Below the pieces are notes generated by a model, which saw nothing but the letters and a program-made list of their open reading frames with translations, had not been told where the DNA came from and did no database searches. Source: Tubulanus polymorphus (taxonomy: Eukaryota > Nemertea > Palaeonemertea > Tubulaniformes > Tubulanidae). From it: 64,000 bases of DNA. This document shows, piece after piece, positions 1 to 11,589 of this stretch. The stretch's first letter is position 1, and the number at the start of each line of letters is the position of its first letter. A program made the position numbers and the translations under genes. The stretch spans positions 19,858,650-19,922,649 of the forward strand of contig NC_134026.1 in assembly GCF_964204645.1 (NCBI RefSeq). The letters run 5' to 3'.

Positions 1-978
1 TTATCCTTTGATCGGAAATATGAGAGAAGCTTTGAAAAGTAAAGAACCAATGGAGACGACGACAAAGTAATAAACGAGCAGTTGAAACTGATCTTCCGTA
101 TCTTGCCGCAAATGCTCGTCCTCTGTCGACCGGGATTTGAACCAGATGGTATCCAGATGCTACTTGGCCAAAATATCATTATTAGCCAGAAATCAAGTTT
201 CACGCCTGGTTATTCTTCTATTTTCATCAATCCAACTGGACCTATTCATCAGGCAGCATTTTTTGCTGTGGCAGAACCTTGCGATACCCTCAGGTTTGAT
301 TCCTCGCTGAGGGAGGATGAAAAATGCAATGTCACAAATCCTTAATAGAAAAATTCCTGCGATAGAATTTTATTCAGAATTTTTACCTTCGAGTTTCGAC
401 GATTGAATAAAACGAAACCAAAAATGTTTTTGCTGTTAACTAAATGCTGGGTTATGTTGGGCTGGAAAACTTGATTTATCAGTAACTAGCGCCCTAAGGT
501 AGGCGCCAGTTACCATCTGATCAGCCAACAACTGAACGCAATAATTCTAGCCAATCAGAAATGGACATATACTCAGTAGTACAATGCGTCCTTGTGGTAC
601 TAAAATCAGAGTTTTTATGTATAGTATATAGCTTAGTATATATCTATTTTAATCTGGTATGAATCTTACAAAATTAGTGGTTTTCATTTTCGATATTTAC
701 GTTTGAATTTGTTAAGATGAGGAACACAGCGCAAGCCTAAAGGCTGCACTTATAAGTGTGATTATAAGCACTGCCCCCACTGATCAGTCGTAGTTTGGGA
801 TGTCGTAGCTTGATATAAGCTAGCATTAATGCTAGCTAGCCATCATAAGGTGGAAGAAAATTTTATTATCACTTAAATTATATTTTGGGACTTTTTAAAC
901 TAGGCCAACCTTGCTTAAATTTCTGTGAGCTTCGAACTTAAACTGATGCTACTTTTGTTTTTCATCGCTGGAATGTAG
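1..978. other. 5' flank or P450 intron, no gene recognised
   Basis: No convincing exon was found here. The missing N-terminal exon(s) of the P450 gene that starts at 979 should lie here or left of the window, but no hydrophobic anchor plus proline-rich hinge was found in a spliceable frame. A hairpin with 12-base arms (11 of 12 paired) lies at 482-513, and an 18-base perfect palindrome (GCTAGCATTAATGCTAGC) lies near 820-838. Confidence 0.5.
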
Positions 979-3900
979 ATGGATGAAGCGTTACGGTGTT
1001 ATATTTCGATACTATTTCTTTCGCGGAATGCCAAGAGTTCTTGTCTCCGATCCGGACATCATGAAATATATCATGGTAACGAATCAGAAGAATTTCGAGA
1101 AATCGACTGAGATTGGGTACGTGCGCAAAAAAAGTATTCATTTACTACAGCGAAATCTTGTTACAATAAACTCTTCACGCAACAGAAAAATAAGTTTGTT
1201 CTAACCGATAGTTCGTTCCAATATGACATTATTATTAAAATTGTCCTATTTGAGATGAAATTCTAGGATTGTACTTCCAGGTAAGTGATAAATTGTAACG
1301 AGGGTCCATTGTTAATGTATAGGAGGATGAGCCCTGTTGTTTTTTGTGGGGAGTTTTTGACCTATGTAGGTCATCCAACAAGGCTGCCAAAGCCATATTT
1401 GTAGAACCTTATGTTCGACTGAAGGGTTTTGCTAGCATAGCTGTAGTTTCGTTTTGCAAATGTATGCGGAATATATGACATTATATAGCCTATTTGCGTG
1501 CTGTTTACATTTCAGGCTTCTTTCATTTGTTCTGCGTAACGGACTCGTCACATCAAATGGTGATGTCCATCGGCAGCACAGGAAACTAGCGAATCCAGCT
1601 TTTACTATCAAGTCTATTAAAAGTGAGTGACAACTGTAAACATTGCTTAACTCGGGAGTTTACTGGTAATAGAGTGCAGTTATAACCCAAAAAATTACCA
1701 TTTCTTTTCGTATTTCTTACCGTACTTCAGCAGGACCCGCTAAAGAATGACCATTTTGTAATTTCATTTCGGATTTAGCAATTTTGTTTCGTATTTAAGA
1801 AGGATCCGCCTAACTCGGACAAACTGGAATTGGTAAAATTGGTAAAATTAGGTAGTTAAAAGGATAGGGAAATATGTTGAGCAGTCAGAAAAATGATTTA
1901 GTTTTTGTCCAAGTAAGTCAAAAGTCTGAAGTTGGCCATATCCGAGTAAGGCGTGGTTTAACTGTAGTCATGGAAAATGTTGAATGTCTTGATTGGTAAG
2001 GCCCCGAGGCTGCAGATCGATCACTCGTGAGCCCTTTAATAAATCATCACAACATCTCTGCTGTTGTTTAGAGATGATGCCCATATTCAAAAAGAAGAGC
2101 GTCGAGTTGGTCGACCTGTGGACTAGTAAGATGGATAAGAAAATTGACGGCGATAAGTGTATAGTTCCAGTATTCGAAGATCTAATGAGAATGGTATGAC
2201 CTAGTCAACAGCGATGCATGCTCACCGCGATAAGTTGTTCTGCTTTGTTTGCTATAATCAAAATTATTTCCAACTTCTGTTGAAGCCGTGATGTGAATGC
2301 ATATTTTCAGACGTTGGATGTTATAGGTTTATGCGCATTTAGTTACAACTTCGACTGTCTTCATGATCCGGACAATGAGATCAATAAGCACTTTCAAGGC
2401 GTCATCGGTGGCATTTATCCAAGGTAGACTAAGGGTTTTATTTCGGTATTGTTTCTTTACAGCCGTATATGCCTTAGCACAAAAAGGGGAAATACGTGAC
2501 TGAAGTTTATATACAATTAACGTTTTATCCTCAATCCTATCTTCTGAGTCAAGATGGACTGTGAACCCTGGCATGTGGCTGTCGAGGGTTCATACCATGG
2601 CATCTAAAGACTTTCGGTTCGAAACCCTGCAAGGATGGATGGTTCAGTTAGCTGTCATTAGCACGGAAATTAACAAATTCCAGGATAATAATAATGATAA
2701 TAATTACGCGTATTTAAAGTGCCAGTATCCTCTGCAATTAAGTGATCACTTGACACCTGGCTAGTGGGATAGAATATTATTGAGCAGCTGCCCGTCAAAA
2801 TAGATGGGTTTGATTTGCCAGGATTTCTTTTTTGGGAAGGGCGATATAGGGTGAAGAGCAACTGTAAAGAAACCTGTATTCCAACACAAATACCGGGGTA
2901 GCAGAAAACATTTAGAATTTGATGATCTCATTTTTAGAATTTCCACAGCCACTTATAGAGGGAGGTATGCCCACAGCCCCTGACTCTACCGCTGGGATCT
3001 TAAAAAATTGTTTTTCATATAACTGAACAATAAACAATAATGAAACCATCCTGTACATTTATATCGTTGTTTTAGCCCACTTGGGACTTAAGTCCCAGTT
3101 ACTATTATATATGACCCCTAGTTACTATATTTATTTTTAGTTGGGAAATGTTGTTACCTTATTATCAGTACATTCCATTTTTACCAAATATGAGTCGAAT
3201 GCGACATCATTTGAAAGCTGCTGATGAAGTCGTTCTTTCCGTGATTCATGAACGTATGGAAAAGATTTCCACCGGTAAGTCTTGTACATGACATAGAACC
3301 ACAGTTGACTCGGCGCAAGTCATGTTTTCGTGACACCTCATATGAAATACATTACATTTAATAACACGGCTACAGTATCTTACATGCCTGACGTATGTTT
3401 GTGGTCGCATGACTCGTCAAACATCGGACTGGTCTGGAAAGCAGAGATTAAACATTTTTGTACTGTCACCTGTTTTACAGATGGTGGGAACATCGATTAC
3501 GATCTTCTTGGTATGCTGATGATGGCTAAGGATGAAGAAACTGGACAAGGAATGACTTCTGAAGAACTCAGGGATGAAGTATTGACCTTCCTTTTGGCAG
3601 GCCATGAGGTAGGCACATGAATGTCGCTCGTCGCTATATCCCTATACTATTGTTAGATTTCGGTATTTGAATATTTTTTAGTACATTAATTCCAAACTTA
3701 CGTTGCCTTTATTAAGCTATTACTGATTCCTGATGACTATTAGTTACAGTTGAAATCAATAAATTATTAGCTTAAAAGAAACTGTTTGGACTTCATTTTT
3801 CTCATTTTATTAGTGTGGGATTCTCAATTTATTGTCAAAAAATGGTTGTAGTGTTTATCAGTGGTTTTGGTAATACATCATAGCATTTTGCTCAAATGCT

Positions 3901-6900
3901 TGCTGCAATTTGTAGTTGTAATTGTAATTATCTCTAATGAAAATGAATCAAATCAAATAATCTCTAATGAAAATGAATCAAATCAAATAATTTTGAAAAT
4001 CGTTCCTTGAGATATGGCCAATTAACAAAAGGCAGAGTTTTGATTTCATGGAGCAAAGTCACAGTGATGTATATCGTTGTATGTATGTATATCGTTAGTC
4101 TTAAGTTCATCAGAAAAATTTCCCAACTAAAGATCAATTAAGTAAGAAGATTTGCTCAGTTACTGATTTCTTCAGATCTTCAATCAGTTCTAAACTGTTT
4201 AACTGATATTTGTTGAAATAAACAACACTGCATCTTTGTTCAAATGCCTATGACTCTTTCAACAGACAACCAGTGTCGGTGTAACATGGGTCTTATATCA
4301 CCTGGCCGATCATATTCACATACAAAATCATCTGAGGGATGAGATCCATAACGTACTGATGCAAGAGAACACAAATGATTTAAGCTACGAAACGTTTGAA
4401 AAGATGCCATATTTGGACGCAGTCATCAATGAAACGCTGAGGTAAGGTGGATTGTATTAATATTGAGTTGTTTCACTATCCGGGGCTGGCAGAAGCAAGT
4501 TGACTGGGACTATTTGAGACCATAGTTTTCTGGTATCATGATTCAGAATGACGATTTATCATTGATCGTTAATAAATGTTATGGATCATAATGTTTTAAA
4601 CGCATCTGTTTCCAATTGTACATATACGCTTTCAGGCTTGGGAGCAGGCCTAACTTCAGTTTTTCAATAACCTTCAGGAAAGAAATCATCATGGGCAAAA
4701 TTGTCGACCAAACCCCTTGAAAAAAATAGGCCACATTAGTTTTGCCTCTCATGTGATACAGATGGGTGTGGCCTTGGCGAGTGGGTTACTTGGGAAAAAG
4801 ATGGCGGCTGATTAAAGCGACAATAATCTGACGTATTACGATGTGGAGAATGTTGGATGTTGCGGTATTGAATGTTGGATGGCAATGCATTTGGGCAAAG
4901 TCACCCAATATCGTTCATTTATTTGCAACGACCCATGGAGCCGATCTAGGGAAATTGAAAGCCCAGGGTCCAGAAGAGAAGAAAGGCACTGTTCATTCAG
5001 TACGTACGCAAAAATAGGACCTTTTTTCAAGTTCCTACCTTCTGTACGCACATCGTACTATATTGCCGATGACCTTACGTGCTCAATGATTAATCATGTA
5101 GTATAAAAAACAAAAACAAACACTTGTTAGTAGTCTACTGGTCTGTTTTATTTTTAAAGTATAGATAAATTATTTGAGACTTTAATTACCGTATCATGCC
5201 ATAAGTTTGCCCCTCTTGAAGGGATTTACTAGGATGCAGCATTTTGAAAAGGGCAATGAATTCATTATCTTGTTCCAGACTCATGGCTGAATTAATACCT
5301 ACAGATGAGTAAGGTCCAGGCTACTACAAAATTATACCGTAGAAATTAGAGCACTTTGATTTTTGAAGTACGTACGCTTTGTGTAAATAGCTAACTAGCT
5401 TTGCAGGTAGATCGTACGCTTTTGCCGTTGAGGTCGTTGAGGGTTTGCGAACGTACTTAATGAATGGTCCCAAAAGGCATTTCTCGGATAGAGCACCCAT
5501 GTCAAAGGCCACTCAGGGTCAACCCCGGATGAGCGTTAAATTTGCAGGTTTCATCGATCTCTTTCTAGATGAAAAGGAGGTTACCTCTGTGGGAAGGCAG
5601 GGTCCGGGCCCCTGAGACTTCCCCCTAATTCCTGAGAGTGTAATCAAATAAGCATATCAAACAGACTACGTATCTATTTAAGTCAAGAGTTTTTCTTTCC
5701 TCGCAGAAATCTAATGAAAGATGTATGATTTGCATATACATGCATTTAGCGTTGAAAATAGAATAATGAACATTAAAAGGTACTTTCATGCGTTTTTGGC
5801 CTTTGTTTATGTAGATTCACACCTCCAGTTGTTATGGTCGTAAGAAAATCAAAAGATCACGATGTTTTGGGTGGTTACGAAGTTCCTGCTGGTACAAATA
5901 TTTTGTTAGCAACTGGTGCTATGATGAGGTATGTTGAGTAAGCTAAACGATGCCACTTTCCAATGTTAATATTAAACTAGATTAATTTGTCTTAACGCTG
6001 GTTGAATTTTGCTCAACAATGAATACATGGAACCTAACGCAAACATATTATAGATATACCTATAATTTCGTCTCTCAAGAGAAAATTTAGTGAATCTTTA
6101 TACTGTACTGAATATGACGAGCTATCAGTGACCATCCATATCAGATATGATTAAAAATACATAAAGAGCCTCTTTATGTATTTTTGATATCCCCGGTAAT
6201 GAATAGATTTGTAGATCGGCTTAAGTTCATTGACAAAAGGTTCCATTGTATTTAGGTATTACTAGGATAGATCAGCGCAGCTTTGTTTGAATATTGTTAC
6301 TCAGTTATTGTATAGTGTGTATATAGTATACTGACTTCTAAAGTCCATTCAGTGTTATACTTGATAAAAGCTAAAAAGAAATTATGCCATTATATCGTTT
6401 CTCCTAATCAACTTTTGGTCATTTTGTAAATCGCGATAAAATTTGTAATCACTTCATTTCATTAGCTGATGGGTCTGTTACGGTAAGCTTGATCATGATT
6501 TTCAAAAAAGTAATGTACAGTGGGTAGATAGGCGACTGGCCGGTTTAACTTTTAAGCTCAGCGGAAAGGAGAAATTAGGTATTTTTTCAGCCTAACAGCT
6601 AAACTTATACCTATATAGATTTATCTGTTTGTAACCACCTCTATCCCAGCCACAGTACTCTCTAATTAACGTATGTTGAATTATTCTACGTCTGGCATGG
6701 TCGTTTGTTTTGTGGTGTATTTCGACCCTGGAGTTGGATCCAAATAAGAATTGGGTATTTCAGCCCTGGAGTTCCATTCGGTAACAATACCATTGTTAAT
6801 AACAATTATGAATTGTCTAATCTTTGAGCTCCTGGACTTAAAAGCTTATTGTGAAATAAATAGATATATTGATCTAATAAAATAGCCCAAATGCAGATCA

Positions 6901-7828
6901 TTATGAAGTTTCTGCTGGTAGAAATATTTTGGTAGCAACTGGTACAGTTTGTAGGCTCGAATCCCGGCAGGGTTTCGATCTAGCCTTTCCTTTCCACTCA
7001 ATTAGGGAAGGGAAACTTCAAACCTGCCAGTAATGGGTTGAGGGGCGAAAGAAAATGATTTTGACAAAACACACATTCAACATATGCATAGAATCAAGAT
7101 TCATACAGACATATACATGTATAGTCTTAATAAATTTTTCGTAGAATTATAAATTCTTCATTGAACTATTTTAATGCCGGGCTCTCTGATTTGTGATGGT
7201 CCTGACAAACTGGGAATGCCTACTTCTAAATTCCCATCCTCGCTTGCCAGGCTTTGATTTTGCCTCCCGCCTATGCTCACACCAACACAAACCCTGCCTG
7301 CTGAGGCTTTATTGGTCTATTACACCACCCATGGATTCTTAGGTGGACAGGTTGCCGCTCAGCAGCAATGAAGGGTTTGCGGCCAGGGTTTGTGTTGGCG
7401 TGAGCTTCGGTGGGTGGCAATCCAAAGCCTGGTAAACACGGATGCTACATTCCAAGAGTGAAGCATTCTTATTAGCCCCTCTCCTCTCGCCCCTTGATAG
7501 GAATCGCTACTTTTTCTGTATGAGCACCGATACCACATCTTTGTTAATTTTTTCATTCAGGAATGAACAATTTTGGGATGACCCAGATACGTTCGATCCC
7601 GACCGATTCTACCGAAAGGAAGTCGATTCGTCGAAGTTTTTGCCATTCGTAGCCGGTCCTCGTATGTGCATCGGTTATAAATTCGCGTTGCTCGAAATGA
7701 AAATGATCGTCGCTCGCGCGTTGAGGTCGTTTCGATTTACGAAGATCCCCGGCAGCAATTACACGAAAAAGATACGCGTCACCATGAGGCCGGATCCTCC
7801 GCTCGAGTTGTATATCAAAGCTGTTTGA
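979..7828 (+). CDS. Cytochrome P450, 9 exons, 5' partial
   Basis: Haem-thiolate mono-oxygenase, presumably microsomal. Exons: 979-1116, 1516-1622, 2072-2193, 2311-2423, 3141-3274, 3481-3608, 4266-4441, 5815-5928, 7561-7828. All junctions keep frame with GT-AG introns and give 432 aa. Seen in order: the WMKRYG beta-1 region at the start, the I-helix oxygen-binding motif AGHETT split exactly across exons 6/7, the K-helix ExxR (NETLR) ending exon 7, FDPDRF for the PERF region, and the haem loop [10 protein letters not shown] with the ligand Cys near 7669. The stop is TGA ending at 7828. A normal P450 is about 500 aa, so roughly 70 N-terminal residues (anchor and hinge) are missing upstream. The sequence resembles animal CYP4/CYP46-type enzymes, but the family cannot be assigned by eye. 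The gene looks intact and not frame-shifted. Intron 8 (5929-7560) holds a decayed copy of exon 8. Confidence 0.93.
3072..3110 (-). repeat. End of dispersed repeat in P450 intron 4
   Basis: The stretch TAGCCCACTTGGGACTTAAG is close to the reverse complement of the 3' end of the large repeat at 61.69-62.96 kb, which ends with AGCCCGCTGGGACTAAAGT. This indicates a truncated, inverted copy of the same family in P450 intron 4. Confidence 0.45.
3931..3990. repeat. Perfect 30-bp direct tandem duplication
   Basis: Two identical 30-base units (3931-3960 and 3961-3990), beginning TCTCTAATGAAAATG, abut each other in P450 intron 6. The lack of any difference suggests a recent slippage or duplication. 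Confidence 0.9.
6892..6946 (+). pseudogene. Decayed duplicate of P450 exon 8
   Basis: Intron 8 contains a stretch matching the second half of exon 8 (5876-5920). The words TATGAAGTT, CTGCTGGTA, AAATATTTTG and TAGCAACTGGT are in the same order with a few substitutions. It lacks an intact upstream half and a clear donor, so it is probably an unspliced relic of an internal exon duplication. An alternative use as a mutually exclusive exon is unlikely because the region coding [11 protein letters not shown] is absent. Confidence 0.75.
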
Positions 7829-8189
7829 GTGAATCATAGCTAGAGCGTCGTCGCTACGGCAGGGATTCGGACCTGATGGCATCGCTAGACTCGGCTGTGG
7901 CATGAAATCCTGCCACACAACGGGGGTGTGCTGAAAGAAAATTTGTGGCACCAATCGGATTGCTTGTATAATCGCTGGGGCGAATTTCACGCGGAAGAAC
8001 TATAACTAGAAAAACCCAGGCTGAAACAAAGAGATAATTTCTGATTGGTAAATAATGACATCTAAGCAGCGCATGTAGCTCCGCACCCGGTCTAGGGTGG
8101 CAGGTTTTCGCAACATGGCAGCCTCACTTCCGTCAGGTTTTAATCCATTTGGTGCAGGATGACCTAGAGAGTTTTTAGGACGATCGAAA

Positions 8190-9230
8190 ATCATAGATGC
8201 GTTAACGAGATAAACCTCATTTTTTGAATGACTATATAGGGTCTTACTCGTGATGTCATAGTTCGTTTGCCAACTAGTGCACAGGGGCTGGTCGCAATCG
8301 GTAGTGAATGAACAAAACCAGTATCAGCCACCTGAAAACTGATTTTATTTGAGATCTTATACAGTGGAACCTCGTTATAACGAACTCTGATATAACGATT
8401 CATCGGATATAACAAATAAAGAATTTCATCCCAAGTAAAAGAATTTGATTAATTTCATACTGGATATAACGAACTATCGGTTATACGCAGAAGAGTTATA
8501 GAATCCATGGTAATAACGAACATATTTTCTGGTGCCGTGAAGTTCGTTGTAGCGAGGTCCCACTGTAGTAGCTTCATCGGGTACCTTATTTACGCGATGA
8601 AGCTACTATGCACTGATAGCGGAAGCACGTGATATCAAACAAAATCAGTTACTTTTTGATTAATTTGATACAAATTGTGAAGAAACATGATAACTTTAAT
8701 AAAATCTGTCGAAAATCGTGAAAATGTGAACAATTAAGAAAAGTATCTGGTCTAAATGTGTTGATCCTCTTTTTATGACATATAAATGGAGCTCAGAATT
8801 TGTGCAAACTGTGTTAAAGTTTTAAAGAAATTTCCATTTTCGATCAGTCCATATTGTGACCAGTCACCGCTCATGTTATTGTGACCTAAAAAGTCGATTG
8901 TTAGGTTAAAGAAAAGCGTGAAAATTCTAGTGTTAATCAACTTAACTTCCAAGACTTGAATGAACTTGATCTATGCACAAGCATTATATAATCTCTTTAC
9001 ATTTCCTTTACTTTCTTATTACCTATATTCGGGATAACAATGTTAATTATTTTGCGTATATACATAAATTATGAAATTATTGTCTGCCATATAGAAAGTT
9101 TATTATATTGAAAACTTATATACTCAAGATATTTTGGAGATTTTAATTTGTAATTATGAACTTACTCTATGAACGTTATGAACATTTTATTTATGCCAAT
9201 AAAGAAATTCTGATTACTAATATGTGTTTG
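8190..9230. repeat. P450 3' flank, copy 1 of segmental duplication
   Basis: No gene is seen. Blocks here recur in the same order at 19.36-21.62 kb: GTTAACGAGAT with a GTCATAGT.TGTTTGC block (about 8200-8270 versus 19363-19430), GGAGCTCAGAATTT (about 8790 versus 21170), and GTGTTAATCAA with GAACTTGATCTAT then ACAAGCATTATATAATCT (about 8930-9000 versus 21280-21380). The divergence is substantial, so this is an old duplication. The element at 8362-8565 lies inside copy 1 only. Confidence 0.7.
8362..8565. mobile_element. Pogo/Tigger-like MITE (CAGTGGAACCTCG family)
   Basis: The left end starts CAGTGGAACCTCGTTATAACG and the right end is its inverted counterpart (GCGAGGTCCCACTG). TA dinucleotides flank both sides at 8360-8361 and 8566-8567. 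It is 204 bp with no coding capacity. A second copy at 33945-34103 shares the ends and internal text such as ATTAATTTCATAC/GTATGAAATTAATC. TIR sequence and TA target duplication fit the Tc1/mariner superfamily, pogo/Tigger branch. Confidence 0.85.
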
Positions 9231-9263
9231 AAAAGTCTGAACTCTTGGCACCATTTGAACTAA

Positions 9264-10198
9264 TCATAACCTGTCGTTCCAGATTATAAAGAATTTTGAT
9301 GTTTTAGATTTCGAACCACTTGTATCTGATGTGCATGCGGCCATTAGAAACAACACCTAATGTCTATTTATTAATTGATGAGACCTGTTTTTCTTGGATA
9401 TTTTGCTTACTTTTTGGGGTACATACCTCATTGATGTCTTTACAGAATGCCAAAAATCGCGGACAACAACTGAATATCCGATATATTTCCAGTTCCGTAC
9501 CAATTAGATGGATTGGCAAAAAGACTCCTTAAGTCCAGTTGAATGAGAGAGAAAATCCTCCATTTTGTGAAATTTCTTGAATTTTTACATTGTCACCATG
9601 CCTACGAAATGAAGTTATTTTTCTTGTGGGGTCTCAACAACTAAATCAGGGTGGCGTAGGCATGGTAACAATGTTCAAATCCAAGAAATTTGACAAAATG
9701 GAGGATTTTCTCTCTCATTCAACTGGACTTAAGGAGTCTTTTTGCCAATCCATCTAATTGGTACAGAACTGGAAATATATCGGATATTCAGTTGTTGTCC
9801 GCGATTTTTGGCATTCTGTTAAGACATAAATGAGGTATGTACCCCAAAAAGTAAGCAAAATATCCAAGAAAAACAGGTCTCATCAATTAATAAATAGACA
9901 TTAGTAGACAGTTTTTTAATAAAGAAGTTTCCAGTTTCTAGGTGCCATTTTGTGGCGGTCCCTCGAGGTCCCTATTGTTGCGATAATTTGCGCTCAGTTT
10001 TAAAACATAAGTTTAGATTGAATATCATATAGTTCTGCAGTCCCTTGCTCGACGAAATCAATTTATACACCATTTTAAAGGAAATGAAATGCAGATATTT
10101 GCTGGCGATTCTTGGAATTTTTGAACGCAACAATTGAGAACAGTGACGATGTGAAACCAAGGACCGCATATCTTAACCGTGCGTAAAAGAAATCGCAA
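9264..10198. repeat. Tandem duplication unit A (interrupted by palindromic element)
   Basis: Unit A is nearly identical to unit B (10199-10658). Both begin TCATAACCTGTCGTTCCAG and end GTGCGTAAAAGAAATCGCAA. Unit A differs in two ways: it lacks about 70 bp after GCGGCCATTA, and it carries the 542-bp insertion at 9360-9901. Both encode a short LINE endonuclease-like segment. Confidence 0.9.
9360..9901. mobile_element. Long palindromic (foldback) TA-inserting element
   Basis: The 542-bp element is almost entirely one palindrome. Arms of about 250 bp start ATGTCTATTTATTAATTGAT and meet at a short unpaired centre around 9620-9660 (GAAGTTATTTTTCTTGTGGGG). It is flanked by TA at 9358-9359 and 9902-9903. 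The unoccupied site is preserved in tandem unit B near 10368-10377 (ACACCTAGTAGACAG), where removing the element plus one TA restores the sequence exactly. The arms differ at only a few positions, so the insertion is young. There is no transposase. TA target duplication suggests Tc1/mariner mobilisation. Confidence 0.92.
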
Positions 10199-10658
10199 TC
10201 ATAACCTGTCGTTCCAGATTATAAAGAATTTTGATGTTTTAGATTTCGAACCACTTGTATCTGATGTGCATGCGGCCATTATTTGCGAAATTAAAATCAT
10301 CAAAAAAATCCACACTGAAGAAGCCCAACCCGGCAACAACTATAAGATGGAAACAACACCTAGTAGACAGTTTTTTAATAAAGAAGTTTCCAGTTTCTAG
10401 GCGCCATTTTGTGGCGGTCCCTCGAGGTCCCTATTGTTGCGATAATTTGCGCTCAATTTTAAAACATAAGTTTAGATTGAATATCATATAGTTCTGCAGT
10501 CCCTTGCTCGACGAAATCAATTTATACACCATTTTAAAGGAAATGAAATGCAGATATTTGCTGGCGATTCTTGGAATTTTTGAACGCAACAATTGAGAAC
10601 AGTGACGATGTGAAACCAAGGACCGCATATCCTAACCGTGCGTAAAAGAAATCGCAAT
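10199..10658 (+). repeat. Tandem duplication unit B with LINE endonuclease tail
   Basis: This is the uninterrupted unit. The + strand reading frame 10179-10400 includes FDVLDFEPLVSDVH, which resembles the SDHxP-containing end of the apurinic endonuclease domain of non-LTR retrotransposons (the usual SDH is SDV-H here). The frame stops at 10400. It is probably a fragment of the same LINE family as 11590-14028. Confidence 0.6.
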
Positions 10659-11589
10659 ATTTATTAATTTTAAAATATCTAAGTATCTCTTCAAGCTATA
10701 TTTCCTGTTTTCACAGAGGTTAAAGAGGGTTATTTGCAGTTTAAGCCTGCGTTGAATTTTTTTAAATATCTTTCCTGACGACTGATCTGTACCCGCTTGA
10801 GTTTGAGATTACGCGCGAAAGGGGTCTGCCCACTGCGCACCGCCATTTCACTGAACATTGAGATTTGTGAAAAGAAATCGCAAAAATAAGATTTTATACT
10901 GGTTTGTAATTATCAATATTGCTTCTGATGGTTATATATTACCTTTATTTTCGTATGGTTGAAAATGGACTTTGAGTGTTTTGATGAATTCGAGTTTTGT
11001 AGCGTTGGGAAATTAAAGGATTTCTTGTAAGAGTGGGGACTTTCTGTGTTGGTTGCAAATGTGGCCTAGTTGATAACCTAATTTGCGTTTCAACCGAATG
11101 TACCACTCATGGTTGGACACTAGAAAAAAAATCTAAGTTTTTATATATTTTTGAATATGCGGCGCAGCTGAAAGTTGCCAAACTGGACGTTGACCCCCTA
11201 AAACAGAATATCAAATGGGGACAGATATGAACCCCTTTAAATATTATATTGGAATTTTATATCAGTAAGGTTTTCTGGTCGATGTTTTCCAGCAAGAAGG
11301 TTGAGATTCATTAAATTCATCGTATGATCGTAGAATGAGGGATTACTAGAGAGAGATATGTGTTAAATATGTCCTAAGCGTTTAAATCTACTGGCACATT
11401 TCACCATCGACTCTAAAACGTTTGATTTCACCGAACACAAAATCGGCGCTAGGCTGGACGGGCTGTATACGACAATTCCTCAACTGGACCGTTCACACTT
11501 CAATAGCGGGACAAACCGGATCCCGAAACCAGATTAACTAATTGCCCCCGCCAAAATACGGTACAAAGAAGATATGGATTATCATCTAG
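10659..11589. other. AT-rich stretch without recognised genes
   Basis: No domain, RNA or clear repeat was recognised. Short open frames (for example 11033-11230) show no motif and are not framed by convincing splice sites. It may be decayed 5' sequence of the adjacent LINE. Confidence 0.4.
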
